Source: CAYJXA01 sp964404595 (GTDB taxonomy: Archaea > Nanobdellota > Nanobdellia > Woesearchaeales > GW2011-AR9). From it: a stretch of DNA of 31,628 nucleotides. The notes below the pieces were generated by a model. It saw only the letters and a program-made list of their open reading frames with translations, was not told where the DNA came from and made no database searches. The stretch is taken from NCBI GenBank assembly GCA_964404595.1, contig CAYOKQ010000014.1, forward strand, positions 1-31,628, given 5' to 3'. Shown here in pieces: positions 7,018 to 14,630 of the stretch. Each line of letters begins with the position of its first letter. Within the stretch, counting starts at the first letter, position 1. The translations under genes were made by a program, and so were the position numbers.

Positions 7018-7761
7018 TCATTTCTGTTCGAAAATAAAATCTTTTTCAGTATACGCTGGAGAAGTTACACATAGAACCTGTAAATCATCAACCTCGCTCT
7101 TATTTTCTAAAGCGTGAACTTTGTTTCTAGGAACATAGATGACTGAACCTTTTTTGATTTCAAAATGTTCCTCGCCAACCCTGATCTTTCCACTTCCAGA
7201 AAAAACGTAGTATATTTCTTCACTTATCGTATGATAATGAGGTATTGCCTTCCTTCCTATGGGTAAAAAACCGGCCGCCAAGGCAATATCTAATCTTTTT
7301 CTTTCTTTTGGAGGTATTAGCTCATGAATTAATGCACCATCTAATGCCGTGATAGGTGGTTTTTCATAATCAAATGTTTCCGGAATATATTTTTCATTGG
7401 CAAAATCCTCCAGAAGTTTAACATCTTTGGGATCAAATGGCGGAACTGCGAATACCAGATGTTCCAGATCAGAATTTCCAGTGTTTCTTAGCTTATGAGG
7501 GGTTTTGGGAGGAAGCATAAGATAAGCACCTTTTTTGGCAATGATTGATTTATCACCGTAAAATAAAACACCTTCGCCATCAAGGACAACATACACTTCG
7601 CTCATCCTTGAATGTTGATGCCATAACGAAGTGTGGCCCGGATTCATCGTAACGTGAGCCATACTCACTTTGGGAAGCGAAATAACTTCTCTTAAAATTT
7701 GATTACAGACATTGTCAACTGTCGGCAGTTCATATACGTCGATTAATTTTGGATGAGTCAT
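7018..7761 (-). CDS. Bicupin protein (two cupin domains)
   Basis: A tandem cupin of 247 residues. Domain 1 (about residues 35-115) has HQHSRMSEVYVVLDGEG then PPKTPHKLRN; domain 2 (about residues 155-235) has HYHTISEEIYYVFSGSG then PRNKVHALEN. Both keep the full set of three His and one Glu metal ligands, so both sites could bind metal. Such proteins include sugar-phosphate isomerase-like, oxidase-like and dioxygenase-like enzymes; the substrate cannot be read here. Its start overlaps the stop of the TrmB-type regulator by 4 nt, so the two are one operon; since TrmB proteins sense sugars, a sugar or sugar-phosphate substrate is a reasonable inference. Confidence 0.85.
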   Translation of the reverse strand: MTHPKLIDVYELPTVDNVCNQILREVISLPKVSMAHVTMNPGHTSLWHQHSRMSEVYVVLDGEGVLFYGDKSIIAKKGAYLMLPPKTPHKLRNTGNSDLEHLVFAVPPFDPKDVKLLEDFANEKYIPETFDYEKPPITALDGALIHELIPPKERKRLDIALAAGFLPIGRKAIPHYHTISEEIYYVFSGSGKIRVGEEHFEIKKGSVIYVPRNKVHALENKSEVDDLQVLCVTSPAYTEKDFIFEQK

Positions 7762-8510
7762 ATTAATCTCTTTCTCCTATCTTCCTTACTCGGCTCCTGC
7801 GCATTCTTCCATAAATATTTGAAAGTAGCCAAATTGCTTTTTGCAACTTCGTCATTCTCAATCACAATGGCATAATATGGCCTCGTCCATACAAACGTCA
7901 CTACTTTATTACCCCAGATGGTAAGGGTAGTCGAAGAAAAATATTCTGGTGCCAGAAAGCGATACTGCTCATGTGTTCCGATATAAAATGTGGAGTCCTG
8001 GCGCTCTAGAACGAACCCCTTCATTGCGGTTTGCTCTGCTCGTTTAAGAAATATTTTAAGGATAGCTTCAAATTCTGGATTATTACACGCTTGATCTCCT
8101 CCACCGAGCATGTAATAGTTCTGCTTGTCTCGCAGCATAATCTTGAAAATAGTATTTAAGCCCTCCGTGCCCCGGTAAATTTCTACAGAAGTCTCTTGTT
8201 TCATTAATTTCTGCCGTGCTTTTAATTCCGGGAGTATCTTTTGCAGATTCTGTTCTTTTTCGTGGAGGCTTTTGAGCAGTGTTTCCGGGTCTGCTGCCAG
8301 AAAATATTTGACATTATTTTTAATCACATAAGATGCCAGACCCTTTTCAATAAGTTTGGTCAGAACTTGGTAGCTGTGCACACGTCCCAAACCTGCTCTT
8401 TCGGCAATTTTAGTGGCGGTGGATTCTCCTAGGTCAAGAAGGGCAAGATAGGTTTTGACTTCTGGTTCTTCAAGGCCTAGCTGTTGCAGAATGGCGGTTA
8501 TTTCGGACAT
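7758..8510 (-). CDS. TrmB-family transcriptional regulator
   Basis: A DNA-binding regulator of 250 residues. The N-terminal winged helix has LGLEEPEVKTYLALLDLG, KIAERAGLGRVHSYQVLTKL and EKGLASYVI (residues 12-62). A short coiled segment follows (about 78-105), then the TrmB effector domain from VEIYRGTEGLNTIFKIMLR, with the typical TIWGNKVVTFVW and FKYLWKNA near the end. TrmB proteins respond to sugars; the ligand is not deducible. It is the first gene of a two-gene unit with the bicupin. Inverted repeats at 8563-8580 and 8661-8679 are possible autoregulatory sites. ATTATAAGG at 8528-8536 is a TATA-like box about 22 bp before the ATG. Confidence 0.88.
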   Translation of the reverse strand: MSEITAILQQLGLEEPEVKTYLALLDLGESTATKIAERAGLGRVHSYQVLTKLIEKGLASYVIKNNVKYFLAADPETLLKSLHEKEQNLQKILPELKARQKLMKQETSVEIYRGTEGLNTIFKIMLRDKQNYYMLGGGDQACNNPEFEAILKIFLKRAEQTAMKGFVLERQDSTFYIGTHEQYRFLAPEYFSSTTLTIWGNKVVTFVWTRPYYAIVIENDEVAKSNLATFKYLWKNAQEPSKEDRRKRLI

Positions 8511-8814
8511 CCTATCTTACCTTTCCTTATAATGTTACTTTTCGATTGTTTTTGGTTAGATTTAAGAGTATGCTCTCTTATTTTTCTAAATTTTTCCATT
8601 ATCTTCTTTTGTATCATCATTTAATACACACAATCTTCTTGATATTTAAACTTTTCTATTGTTGTCACAAAATTACAACAAAAATTAATATAGAAGACTA
8701 TGAAACTACTTGTTAGTAAATAAAAGAATTAGGCTTTGTTTTTTTGGCCTATTGCTAGCGCAGTTGGTTTGGGTGATCTTCTAAATAGAAGAAAAAATAC
8801 AAAGGAAATTAAAA
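8511..8814. other. 304-nt intergenic region with inverted repeats, no gene seen
   Basis: AT-rich spacer between divergent genes. It holds a TATA-like box for the TrmB gene (8528-8536, minus), the inverted repeats TAAGAG-N6-CTCTTA at 8563-8580 and GTTGT-N9-ACAAC at 8661-8679, and a hairpin TCTTCT-AAAT-AGAAGA at 8777-8792 just before the downstream gene. AAAGGAAA at 8800-8807 may be that gene's ribosome binding site. I find no RNA gene here; a tRNA-like stretch was rejected. Confidence 0.5.
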
Positions 8815-9225
8815 ATGATGATACCAAAACTTGAACAAGTTATCCATCAGGAATCCTTGCCAGGTGGAAGACTCAAAGGGTATGCCCGAAATGTGACGTA
8901 TACCATTGATGAGGAAAAGAAACTCATGCGGTATGAATTTGTAAATGAAGATCCTTCGCGCAATTGGAAAAAAGAGATAACACAAAATCCGCTATATTGT
9001 CAGATATTCGGGGATATTATCCCTATTGAATTCTCTGCTCTTGTTGGAACTGTGTGGGGAGCTGGACTAGGGAAAACAGATAAGCAAGATTTAGAATCAG
9101 TATTAGTTGTTGGATCACTGGTGTATCTTGCGCTTTTGCCTTTCAGAGGACAAGTTTACCATAATCTTCTTGCTGACAAACGTGCATGGGATAAATACCG
9201 AGCATGGCAAAAAAAGAGAATATAG
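8815..9225 (+). CDS. Hypothetical membrane protein with two predicted helices
   Basis: A 136-residue protein. The N-terminal 80 residues are soluble and beta-prone (LKGYARNVTYTIDEEKKLMR). They are followed by two hydrophobic segments, about residues 68-90 (IIPIEFSALVGTVWGAGLG) and 97-115 (LESVLVVGSLVYLALLPF), and a basic C-terminal tail ending AWDKYRAWQKKRI. I do not recognise the family. Two consecutive ATGs at 8815 and 8818 are both possible starts; AAAGGAAA lies 7-10 nt upstream. Its last 22 nt overlap the remnant acetyltransferase gene in another frame. Confidence 0.6.
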   Translation: MMIPKLEQVIHQESLPGGRLKGYARNVTYTIDEEKKLMRYEFVNEDPSRNWKKEITQNPLYCQIFGDIIPIEFSALVGTVWGAGLGKTDKQDLESVLVVGSLVYLALLPFRGQVYHNLLADKRAWDKYRAWQKKRI

Positions 9226-9388
9226 AATCAATACATAAACTTGATAGAGAATCTACAAAATATCATAAAAAATTTGATAAAGACTTTTATTACAAGAACT
9301 GATTGTAACATCAAAGCAAAGAGGAAAAGGAATCGGAAAAGAATTGATTAAAAGCACCCAAACTTTTATTGGACTTATTATCTATTAA
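9204..9388 (+). pseudogene. Decayed GNAT acetyltransferase
   Basis: Two pieces of one GNAT-type N-acetyltransferase lie in different frames. Piece 1 (ATG at 9204, stop at 9300-9302, 32 residues) reads MAKKENIESIHKLDRE and matches the usual first strand and helix of the fold. Piece 2 (9284-9388, open between stops, no start codon) reads LLLQELIVTSKQRGKGIGKE, the acetyl-CoA-binding motif A with Q/R-x-x-G-x-G, then stops after FIGLIIY. The middle of the domain, roughly 40-60 residues, and everything after motif A are missing. It overlaps the preceding gene by 22 nt and converges on the sugar kinase gene. The assignment rests on motif reading; decay by deletion plus frameshift is the inference. 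Confidence 0.6.
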
Positions 9389-10326
9389 ATATATCTCTCT
9401 CGATTCACTTTAATCCTAAACTTCTTCATCCATTGCTTCGCTTCCTTCTCCGTCAACAAGGTATTCTTACATCCCACATGCTGTATCACCGAAAGTGCGT
9501 TCACCTGCCCTAACCGCAGTGCGTCTTCAAATGAATATTTTTTTATAATGCCAGCAAGCATCCCTGCGCTAAAAGCGTCTCCTGCACCGGCGGTATGCAC
9601 CACGTTGACTTTGGGAGGAACCAGAGAATAAACCTTATCTCCCTGTAAAGCATGCACCGATTTTTCTCCATTGGTGATAATCACGATTTCTGGTCCAAGC
9701 CCATGCAATTCTTCTAATAAGACTTCTATTTTCCTTGAATTATTTTTCAATACTGCCTGCGCTTCTTCCAAATTGAGAACCAAAATTTTTGTCTTGCTCA
9801 AAATAGGCGCAAGGAATTTTTTTCCTTTATGCGCTAGATACAGAGAAGGATTAAATAGCACCAAACTTTTCGTATCCTGAATTATTTTTCGCACTGTTGA
9901 GAAAGCATTTCCCATACAACTTCCGATATATAGCCAGGAAGCAGCCGGAAGTGAAAAATCGGAAGGCTTTAAATCTCTGGACGCTTCTTTAAATGTATAA
10001 ATAATCCGGTCTTTTTCCTTGACCGAAGATATGATTGTAGAAAAATCAGTATGCTGTTGGCTGCGGGCATGACATAAATTTTTCACTTTATATTTTTTCA
10101 TCTCCTGTATAATAAATTCGGCATCATGATCCCAGCCTAATTTAGCCAGCATATCGGCTTTTAGCCCCAAAAGAGAGAGCGCAGCCGCAGCATTGGAAGC
10201 ACTGCCGCCAGAATAGGTATGCACATTCCGCACCAAAATTTTATCACCTGGTTTAACCGATGAAAAAACATTGGGTATTTGCAAAAAGTTGTCTACCGTT
10301 GCAGAACCTATCGTAATTACATCCAT
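9385..10326 (-). CDS. PfkB-family carbohydrate kinase
   Basis: ATP-dependent kinase of the ribokinase/PfkB fold, 313 residues. Motif 1 is seen in GSATVDNFLQ and SGGSASNAAAALSLLG, and motif 2 in HTAGAGDAFSAGMLAG. The last Asp of GAGD is the catalytic base; the residue that is usually Asp before T-x-GAGD is His here. The C-terminal ALRLGQVNALSVIQ is typical of the family. Substrate could be ribose, fructose-phosphate, a nucleoside or another sugar and cannot be read from motifs. It is transcribed away from the gene at 10442 from a shared region. The TATA-like AATATATAAAG about 29 bp upstream supports the ATG at 10326. Confidence 0.87.
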   Translation of the reverse strand: MDVITIGSATVDNFLQIPNVFSSVKPGDKILVRNVHTYSGGSASNAAAALSLLGLKADMLAKLGWDHDAEFIIQEMKKYKVKNLCHARSQQHTDFSTIISSVKEKDRIIYTFKEASRDLKPSDFSLPAASWLYIGSCMGNAFSTVRKIIQDTKSLVLFNPSLYLAHKGKKFLAPILSKTKILVLNLEEAQAVLKNNSRKIEVLLEELHGLGPEIVIITNGEKSVHALQGDKVYSLVPPKVNVVHTAGAGDAFSAGMLAGIIKKYSFEDALRLGQVNALSVIQHVGCKNTLLTEKEAKQWMKKFRIKVNRERYI

Positions 10327-10349
10327 CGGACTTTAAGTAATATATATTT

Positions 10350-10360
10350 CTTTATATATT
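10350..10360 (-). promoter_or_regulatory. TATA-like box of the PfkB kinase gene
   Basis: On the minus strand AATATATAAAG is centred about 29 bp before the ATG at 10326. Confidence 0.45.
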
Positions 10361-10410
10361 TTTAGTTTTTTATAAAAAGCATATAGTTTTCGTACATAGA
10401 GTTGAGTAAA

Positions 10411-10420
10411 GTATTTAAGA
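10411..10420 (+). promoter_or_regulatory. TATA-like box for the gene at 10442
   Basis: GTATTTAAGA is centred 26 bp before the ATG, fitting a leaderless transcript. Confidence 0.45.
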
Positions 10421-10441
10421 TAAAACTTCTTAGTATTTAAT

Positions 10442-10906
10442 ATGGCCACAAAAAAGAAAATCACCCCTCTTGGGAATAAAGGGAGCGAAACTCTTGATAA
10501 GCGGGTGCAGGAATCGGAACAACCCCTGCCTAAAAAGAAGGAGCCAGTAGAGCCGGCTATCAATCACTACAGCGAAACCATTTCACCACCTTATATTCCA
10601 GAGACTATGCTGCCCCTACATCTGCCAGAGACCCATCTGGAAGGCTATGACGAAGAAGTGCTTAAACTTGCCTTTAACAAATTTCAAATTGATTTAAATC
10701 CTCCTGAATTAGAATTAGTTCCTCGCAGTAATCTTGATAAGATCTGGACTGAAATTGTAAAAAGAAATAAAAATAATATAATTACCCAGGAAATAACAGA
10801 CCCTTTTAAATGGAGTAAATATAAGCCTTATTCTGGCGGGCAGAGCGATGTCGGATCATTATTTTATCTGCCTAAAAAGAAAAAGAATGAACAGATGTAT
10901 ACCTGA
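10442..10906 (+). CDS. Hypothetical protein with disordered N-terminus
   Basis: A 154-residue protein that I do not recognise. Residues 1-40 are rich in Lys, Glu and Pro (MATKKKITPLGNKGS, PLPKKKEPVEPAI) and look disordered. The middle has Pro-rich YIPETMLPLHLPETHLEGYD. A short folded region follows (EEVLKLAFNKFQIDLNP, NLDKIWTEIVKRNKNNI) and the end is Lys-rich. There is no membrane segment. It converges with the cysteine-desulfurase-like gene, 17 nt apart. The start is supported by a well-placed TATA-like box. Confidence 0.6.
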   Translation: MATKKKITPLGNKGSETLDKRVQESEQPLPKKKEPVEPAINHYSETISPPYIPETMLPLHLPETHLEGYDEEVLKLAFNKFQIDLNPPELELVPRSNLDKIWTEIVKRNKNNIITQEITDPFKWSKYKPYSGGQSDVGSLFYLPKKKKNEQMYT

Positions 10907-10923
10907 TCAGTTTAATGCCATTT

Positions 10924-12300
10924 TTAGAGAGGTCGCCAATTACCAGTTATAGGATCAATCTGATAGCGAGATTGATAGAATTCAAAGCTTCGAGCGGAAA
11001 TTTCTTCTACCGCCAACAGCAATTTCTTTACATCCTCAACAGTATTATAGATAGAAAAACTGGCACGAATTATTCCAAGTATGGAAGAAGTGATCCCCTG
11101 CTCAACCTCTGTCGCAATATGCTGATCCTCTTCTCCCGAAATTCCTTTGAGTCGGCGAACTAATTCGTAGGTACAGAAAGAGCCTGCCCGCGTCCCTATG
11201 CTATATTCTGCATCTAATATCTCCGCGGCTAACTTTGCCGGAATTCCATGAATATCGAAAGGGATGACGCTTCCGTACGGTTGAGAGATATATATCTTGA
11301 CTTTTTTATTCTTTCTCAATCCGTCAAATGCAATCTGCACTAATTCCTCTTCATATTGAAATGGGATCATACGAAGATCAGCTAATTGTCGGAATGATTC
11401 TTCCAAGGCAATAAGGCCCATAACATTGGGTGTGCCAGGATCATGTGTTTGCACAGTATTAAATCGTAAAATCTCTAAGTTGCTAGTAACGTAAGGAAGA
11501 TTTCCTCCCCCAATCTGATATGGCAAGACTTTATCAAAGAATTCTTTTGGCCCAACTAAACAGCCAGCTCCAAAAGGAGCATACATCTTATGTCCGGAGA
11601 AAGCGATGAAATCCAAATGTTTGGGATCATCATCAGAAAGCATATTCACCGTCTCATGCGGTATCAGCTGGCAAGCATCAATTAAAATCTTAGCACGATA
11701 TGTATGGGCCAATCGAGCTAGATCATGGATAGGTGGTTTATATCCAGTAACATTTGAGGAACCGGTAACTGCCAATAGTTTAATATTGGACTGGCGTAAT
11801 TTCTCTTCAATGTCGCCTTGGTCAATAGTTCCCTCATTGGAAGTCTTATATTGAATAATCTCCTGAGTGCGCAGCCAGGGCAATAAATTGGAAGAGTGTT
11901 CAATATCGGACACGAGCACTTTGCCGGGCTTTTCTTTCCATAAAGCAGCAGCCATATTGATTGCTTCCGTTGTATTTTTGGTGAGGATAACATAATTATT
12001 TTCAGATGCGCCTACTGCCTGCCTGACCGCTTCTCTGGCTTTTTCATACCGATACGTTGTTTCTTTGGAAAATCGGCCAGCTCCGCGATGCACACTGCCA
12101 TATTGATAAAATTCATCGACGATATATTCCAGAACACGCTTGAATGGTTTGATGGTCGCAGCATTATCAAGATAAACATGATACGCGAAGGCCCCGGCAT
12201 ATTTTCCGGCGGTAAGAAGGCCATCAGGAAGACTATTGTAATTGAATTGTGGTTTTATATTTTCTGTCCAGTATGCTATTAGTTCTGTTTCAGTGGCCAT
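10924..12300 (-). CDS. Class V aminotransferase, cysteine desulfurase-like
   Basis: A pyridoxal-phosphate enzyme of 458 residues, close in plan to SufS/CsdA-type cysteine desulfurases that take sulfur from cysteine. Motifs in order: YLDNAATIKPF, YGSVHRGAGRFSKET, TKNTTEAINMAA, DIEHSSNLLPWL, the PLP-contacting LIDACQL, the Schiff-base lysine K238 in FSGHKMYAPFGAGCLVG, and the group II QIGGGNLPYVT. A conserved-looking Cys376 in TRAGSFCTYELV stands where SufS-type enzymes carry their persulfide cysteine. No sufBCD or iscU gene is nearby, so its partner is unknown; an isopenicillin-epimerase-like or selenocysteine lyase activity is an alternative. A TATA-like AGTATAAATAAA near 12336 precedes the start. 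Confidence 0.82.
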   Translation of the reverse strand: MATETELIAYWTENIKPQFNYNSLPDGLLTAGKYAGAFAYHVYLDNAATIKPFKRVLEYIVDEFYQYGSVHRGAGRFSKETTYRYEKAREAVRQAVGASENNYVILTKNTTEAINMAAALWKEKPGKVLVSDIEHSSNLLPWLRTQEIIQYKTSNEGTIDQGDIEEKLRQSNIKLLAVTGSSNVTGYKPPIHDLARLAHTYRAKILIDACQLIPHETVNMLSDDDPKHLDFIAFSGHKMYAPFGAGCLVGPKEFFDKVLPYQIGGGNLPYVTSNLEILRFNTVQTHDPGTPNVMGLIALEESFRQLADLRMIPFQYEEELVQIAFDGLRKNKKVKIYISQPYGSVIPFDIHGIPAKLAAEILDAEYSIGTRAGSFCTYELVRRLKGISGEEDQHIATEVEQGITSSILGIIRASFSIYNTVEDVKKLLLAVEEISARSFEFYQSRYQIDPITGNWRPL

Positions 12301-12369
12301 TTTATTCTTATCTAGTAGTCATCCCTATTTTTTATTTATACTTTTGTTATAAAAAAATTTATAATAACA

Positions 12370-12379
12370 TTTATATAAA
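12370..12379 (+). promoter_or_regulatory. TATA-like box for the TrmB gene at 12402
   Basis: TTTATATAAAG (from 12370) is centred about 27 bp before the ATG at 12402, which decides that start over longer upstream extensions of the frame. Confidence 0.5.
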
Positions 12380-12401
12380 GGACCTTCATTCTCCAACTCT
12401 C

Positions 12402-13136
12402 ATGCTTATCGAAGAATTAATCGAATTAGGCCTAAGTAAAAATGAAGCAAAAGTGTATCTGGCTTTGCTTGAGTTAGGTCCAACCACTACCGGCCCCCTC
12501 ATTAAAAAATCAAAATTGTACCGGGTGATGGTCTATGATACCTTGGAACACTTATTACAAAAAGGGTTGGTCAATTATTCTTTGCAGCGAAATCGGAAGG
12601 TGTTCCTGGCTGAAAGTCCGCAGCAGATAACCCAATTGCTTAAAAATAAGGAACTGCTGGCAAAATCAGTGGTGGACCAGCTTCAAAAGATACAAGCCTC
12701 AAAGCCCTTGGAAAAAGGTGCTTTTATCTATGAGGGATGGAAAGGCATCAAGGCAGCGCAGGAGAGTTATTTCAAAGAGATGAAAGAAGGAGCAGGAGGA
12801 GAGTATCTGATGGTGGGGGCATCCCGCAGCCTGCACAAAAAGTTAGATGCCTTTTTCAATTATTTCCATGAGCGAAGATCAAAATTAAAAATTCCTGCCA
12901 AACTCCTTTTTAACGAGAATAACCGGCAATTTGGGAATCTGAAGAAAAAGTATGCATCAGTACAAATCCGTTTCATGCCTCAAAAGATCATTACCCCTTC
13001 CTGGGTCTCGATGTATAAAGATATGGTACTTATTGGCGTAACTGAAGACGAGCCCATGGCTTTCTTCATCAAGAATAAAGCTATCGCAGAAAGTTATCGG
13101 CAGTATTTTTATTTTATGTGGGAACAGAGTACGTGA
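12402..13136 (+). CDS. TrmB-family transcriptional regulator
   Basis: A 244-residue regulator. The winged helix occupies about residues 1-62 (LIELGLSKNEAKVYLALLEL, TGPLIKKSKLYRVMVYDTL, LLQKGLVNYSL), then a short helical linker and a TrmB effector domain from FIYEGWKGIKAAQESYFKEM to FIKNKAIAESYRQYFYFMWEQ. The frame is open further upstream, to 12249, but those residues fall over the divergent gene and promoter; the ATG at 12402 follows a TATA-like box at the right distance. It is divergent from the cysteine-desulfurase-like gene. The ligand is unknown. Its stop codon is part of a hairpin at 13134-13157. Confidence 0.87.
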   Translation: MLIEELIELGLSKNEAKVYLALLELGPTTTGPLIKKSKLYRVMVYDTLEHLLQKGLVNYSLQRNRKVFLAESPQQITQLLKNKELLAKSVVDQLQKIQASKPLEKGAFIYEGWKGIKAAQESYFKEMKEGAGGEYLMVGASRSLHKKLDAFFNYFHERRSKLKIPAKLLFNENNRQFGNLKKKYASVQIRFMPQKIITPSWVSMYKDMVLIGVTEDEPMAFFIKNKAIAESYRQYFYFMWEQST

Positions 13137-13157
13137 CTTCAATCCTCCTTGAAGTCA
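13134..13157 (+). repeat. Perfect inverted repeat with UCCUCC loop at the TrmB stop codon
   Basis: TGACTTCAA (13134-13142) and TTGAAGTCA (13149-13157) pair perfectly over 9 bp around the loop TCCTCC. The stop codon TGA forms the base of the stem. There is no following T-run, so it is not a standard archaeal terminator; mRNA 3'-end protection or a protein site are possible roles. Confidence 0.55.
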
Positions 13158-13245
13158 TCGCTGGGTATAAATAGGTTTTAAAGCGTTCCCCTCAACCTTT
13201 GGTGATCTTTTGCTTTTGGCTGTAGCCATGTGCCTGCCAGCAGTA

Positions 13246-13257
13246 ATATTTATATTG
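13246..13257 (+). promoter_or_regulatory. TATA-like box for the gene at 13280
   Basis: AATATTTATATT is centred 28-29 bp before the ATG at 13280. Confidence 0.45.
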
Positions 13258-13279
13258 ATGCATCTATTCATAATACACA

Positions 13280-13852
13280 ATGGCAAAATCAAACTTTCTT
13301 CTCGTAGATCTGAATGAGCCCAAAGTAAAGAAATTAGCGGAAACGATCACTAGTGAAACCAGCCGTAAAATTCTTAATCATCTTGCAGAGAAAGACGACA
13401 CCGAGCAAAAGATAGCGCAAGTACTTTCCATGCCAATATCCACTGTCCATTACCATTTACAAAAATTACAGGAAGCGCAGCTGGTCACGGTGGAAGAATT
13501 TCATTACAGCCCAAAAGGAAGGGAAGTGAATCACTATAAGCTAGCAAACAAGTATATCATCATTGCGCCGCAGAAAGTAGCTGGACTTAGAGAGAAATTG
13601 AAAGGAATATTGCCGGTGGGGTTGATTATTCTGGGAGTAAGTGCAGTTATTGAACTGGTTTCCCGGGTATCAATTCAGAAGGATTATGCTCAAGTTCGTG
13701 ATATGACAACGACGGCCGAATCAATGGCGGCGGAAGTCGCTCCTACTGTTGCTCTTGAGTCCAATATTGCACTATGGCTTTTGATCGGCGGATTGGGAGC
13801 GTTGGGGTTATATATTCTATTTCTGGTGTTGAAAGAGAAATTGTTTAAATGA
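13280..13852 (+). CDS. Membrane-tethered winged-helix (ArsR-like) regulator
   Basis: A 190-residue protein. The N-terminal winged helix spans about residues 13-90: TSETSRKILNHLAEKDDTEQ, KIAQVLSMPISTVHYHLQKL as recognition helix, and the wing with HYSPKGREVNHYKLAN. Then come a first membrane helix (about 110-127, ILPVGLIILGVSAVIEL), a short loop of about 35 residues with acidic and Thr/Ala residues (TTTAESMAAEVAPTVALES), and a second membrane helix (about 163-185, WLLIGGLGALGLYILFLVL). Both ends are thus cytoplasmic and the loop outside. Archaea often have such membrane-bound HTH proteins; here the outer loop would be the sensing part. Target genes are unknown. Confidence 0.8.
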   Translation: MAKSNFLLVDLNEPKVKKLAETITSETSRKILNHLAEKDDTEQKIAQVLSMPISTVHYHLQKLQEAQLVTVEEFHYSPKGREVNHYKLANKYIIIAPQKVAGLREKLKGILPVGLIILGVSAVIELVSRVSIQKDYAQVRDMTTTAESMAAEVAPTVALESNIALWLLIGGLGALGLYILFLVLKEKLFK

Positions 13853-13910
13853 GGTTTATTTTTTATAGCTAATAGGCGGCCAAAGAAAGTAAAAAAGAAA
13901 AAAATATCGC

Positions 13911-14495
13911 TTACAACTGTAGGATTTCTCTAAACTCCGGCAGGCCGTTATAGTCTGGATCATATGCTCGTCCTTTTTCAAGCTCTTTTTTCTCTTCCTC
14001 TTCAGCATGAGTCAGAAGCCGCAAGGCCCAACTCCAATCTTTCTTCTCACTTTTAAACATTCTCAGTTGTGGCCCGTCACTTCCGGGAATCAATCGGCAA
14101 TAGCCCTCACTATGTGGAGCAAGCTGGTCGGTTGTCGCGGCCATCACCCCAGTATGATGATTAGCATCAGTAACAATACCAACATACTGCACTCCTGCCG
14201 CGATAGCCACTATTGCCAACGGATATCCTAATGCTTGTGGACTAATTGCTTCCTTTTGGTGCTTGCGGTCATCAGGATTAAGAGGATAATCTGCCCCGCC
14301 AGACCATGGAAAAAATAAGTCAGTCAAAACAACACCATATTTCTTCTCCTTGATTTTCAACACCGCTGATTGATAATTCTGTGCTACCTCGACACTATGT
14401 CCTTCCTCACGCAGTTTCACGGCATTATCAATATGTTTCTGCATGTCTTCTACCACTAATATTTCCAATTTTTTTGTTTCATTTGTTTGTGTCAT
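13911..14495 (-). CDS. Receiver-domain protein (response-regulator-like), single domain
   Basis: A 194-residue receiver-like protein. Strand 1 carries acidic E16-D17 in EILVVEDMQKH; the phosphoacceptor candidate is D59 in VVLTDLFFPW; a Thr is in GIVTDANHHTG. After D59 there is an insertion of about 45 residues (ADYPLNPDDRKHQKEAISPQ onward) compared with CheY, and the usual Lys-Pro pair near the end is not evident. There is no output domain. No histidine kinase is present in the window. A ribosome binding site AGGTGATT lies 6 nt before the ATG. It converges with the winged-helix gene. A second receiver-only gene lies at 31113-31533. Confidence 0.72.
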   Translation of the reverse strand: MTQTNETKKLEILVVEDMQKHIDNAVKLREEGHSVEVAQNYQSAVLKIKEKKYGVVLTDLFFPWSGGADYPLNPDDRKHQKEAISPQALGYPLAIVAIAAGVQYVGIVTDANHHTGVMAATTDQLAPHSEGYCRLIPGSDGPQLRMFKSEKKDWSWALRLLTHAEEEEKKELEKGRAYDPDYNGLPEFREILQL

Positions 14496-14592
14496 TTTGA
14501 ATCACCTTTTGTTTTTTTGCTTTGATGCATTTATCTTTATGAAGTAGTAACTAGTTTGCTATATTAAATATTGTTGTCTTATTAATAAAACG

Positions 14593-14606
14593 ACATATTT
14601 AAAAAG
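14593..14606 (+). promoter_or_regulatory. TATA-like box for the gene at 14631
   Basis: ACATATTTAAAAAG is centred about 30 bp before the ATG at 14631. Confidence 0.45.
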
Positions 14607-14630
14607 GACTGCGTCTCCCTGAAATAGAAT

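Noticed and set aside
8700..8723. Short frame MKLLVSK downstream of a TATA-like sequence
   Set aside because: Only 7 codons, with no sign of conservation or coupling to the gene at 8815.
8746..8792. tRNA-like stretch: TAGCGCAGTTGGTT resembles a D-arm and is followed by a hairpin TCTTCT-AAAT-AGAAGA
   Set aside because: No acceptor stem pairing, no T-arm with GGTTCGAATCC-like sequence, and the anticodon-type loop has the wrong size and no conserved bases.
12249..12401. N-terminal extension of the TrmB gene by 51 hydrophobic residues
   Set aside because: The extension covers the divergent gene's start and the AT-rich promoter; the family's HTH starts right at the ATG at 12402.
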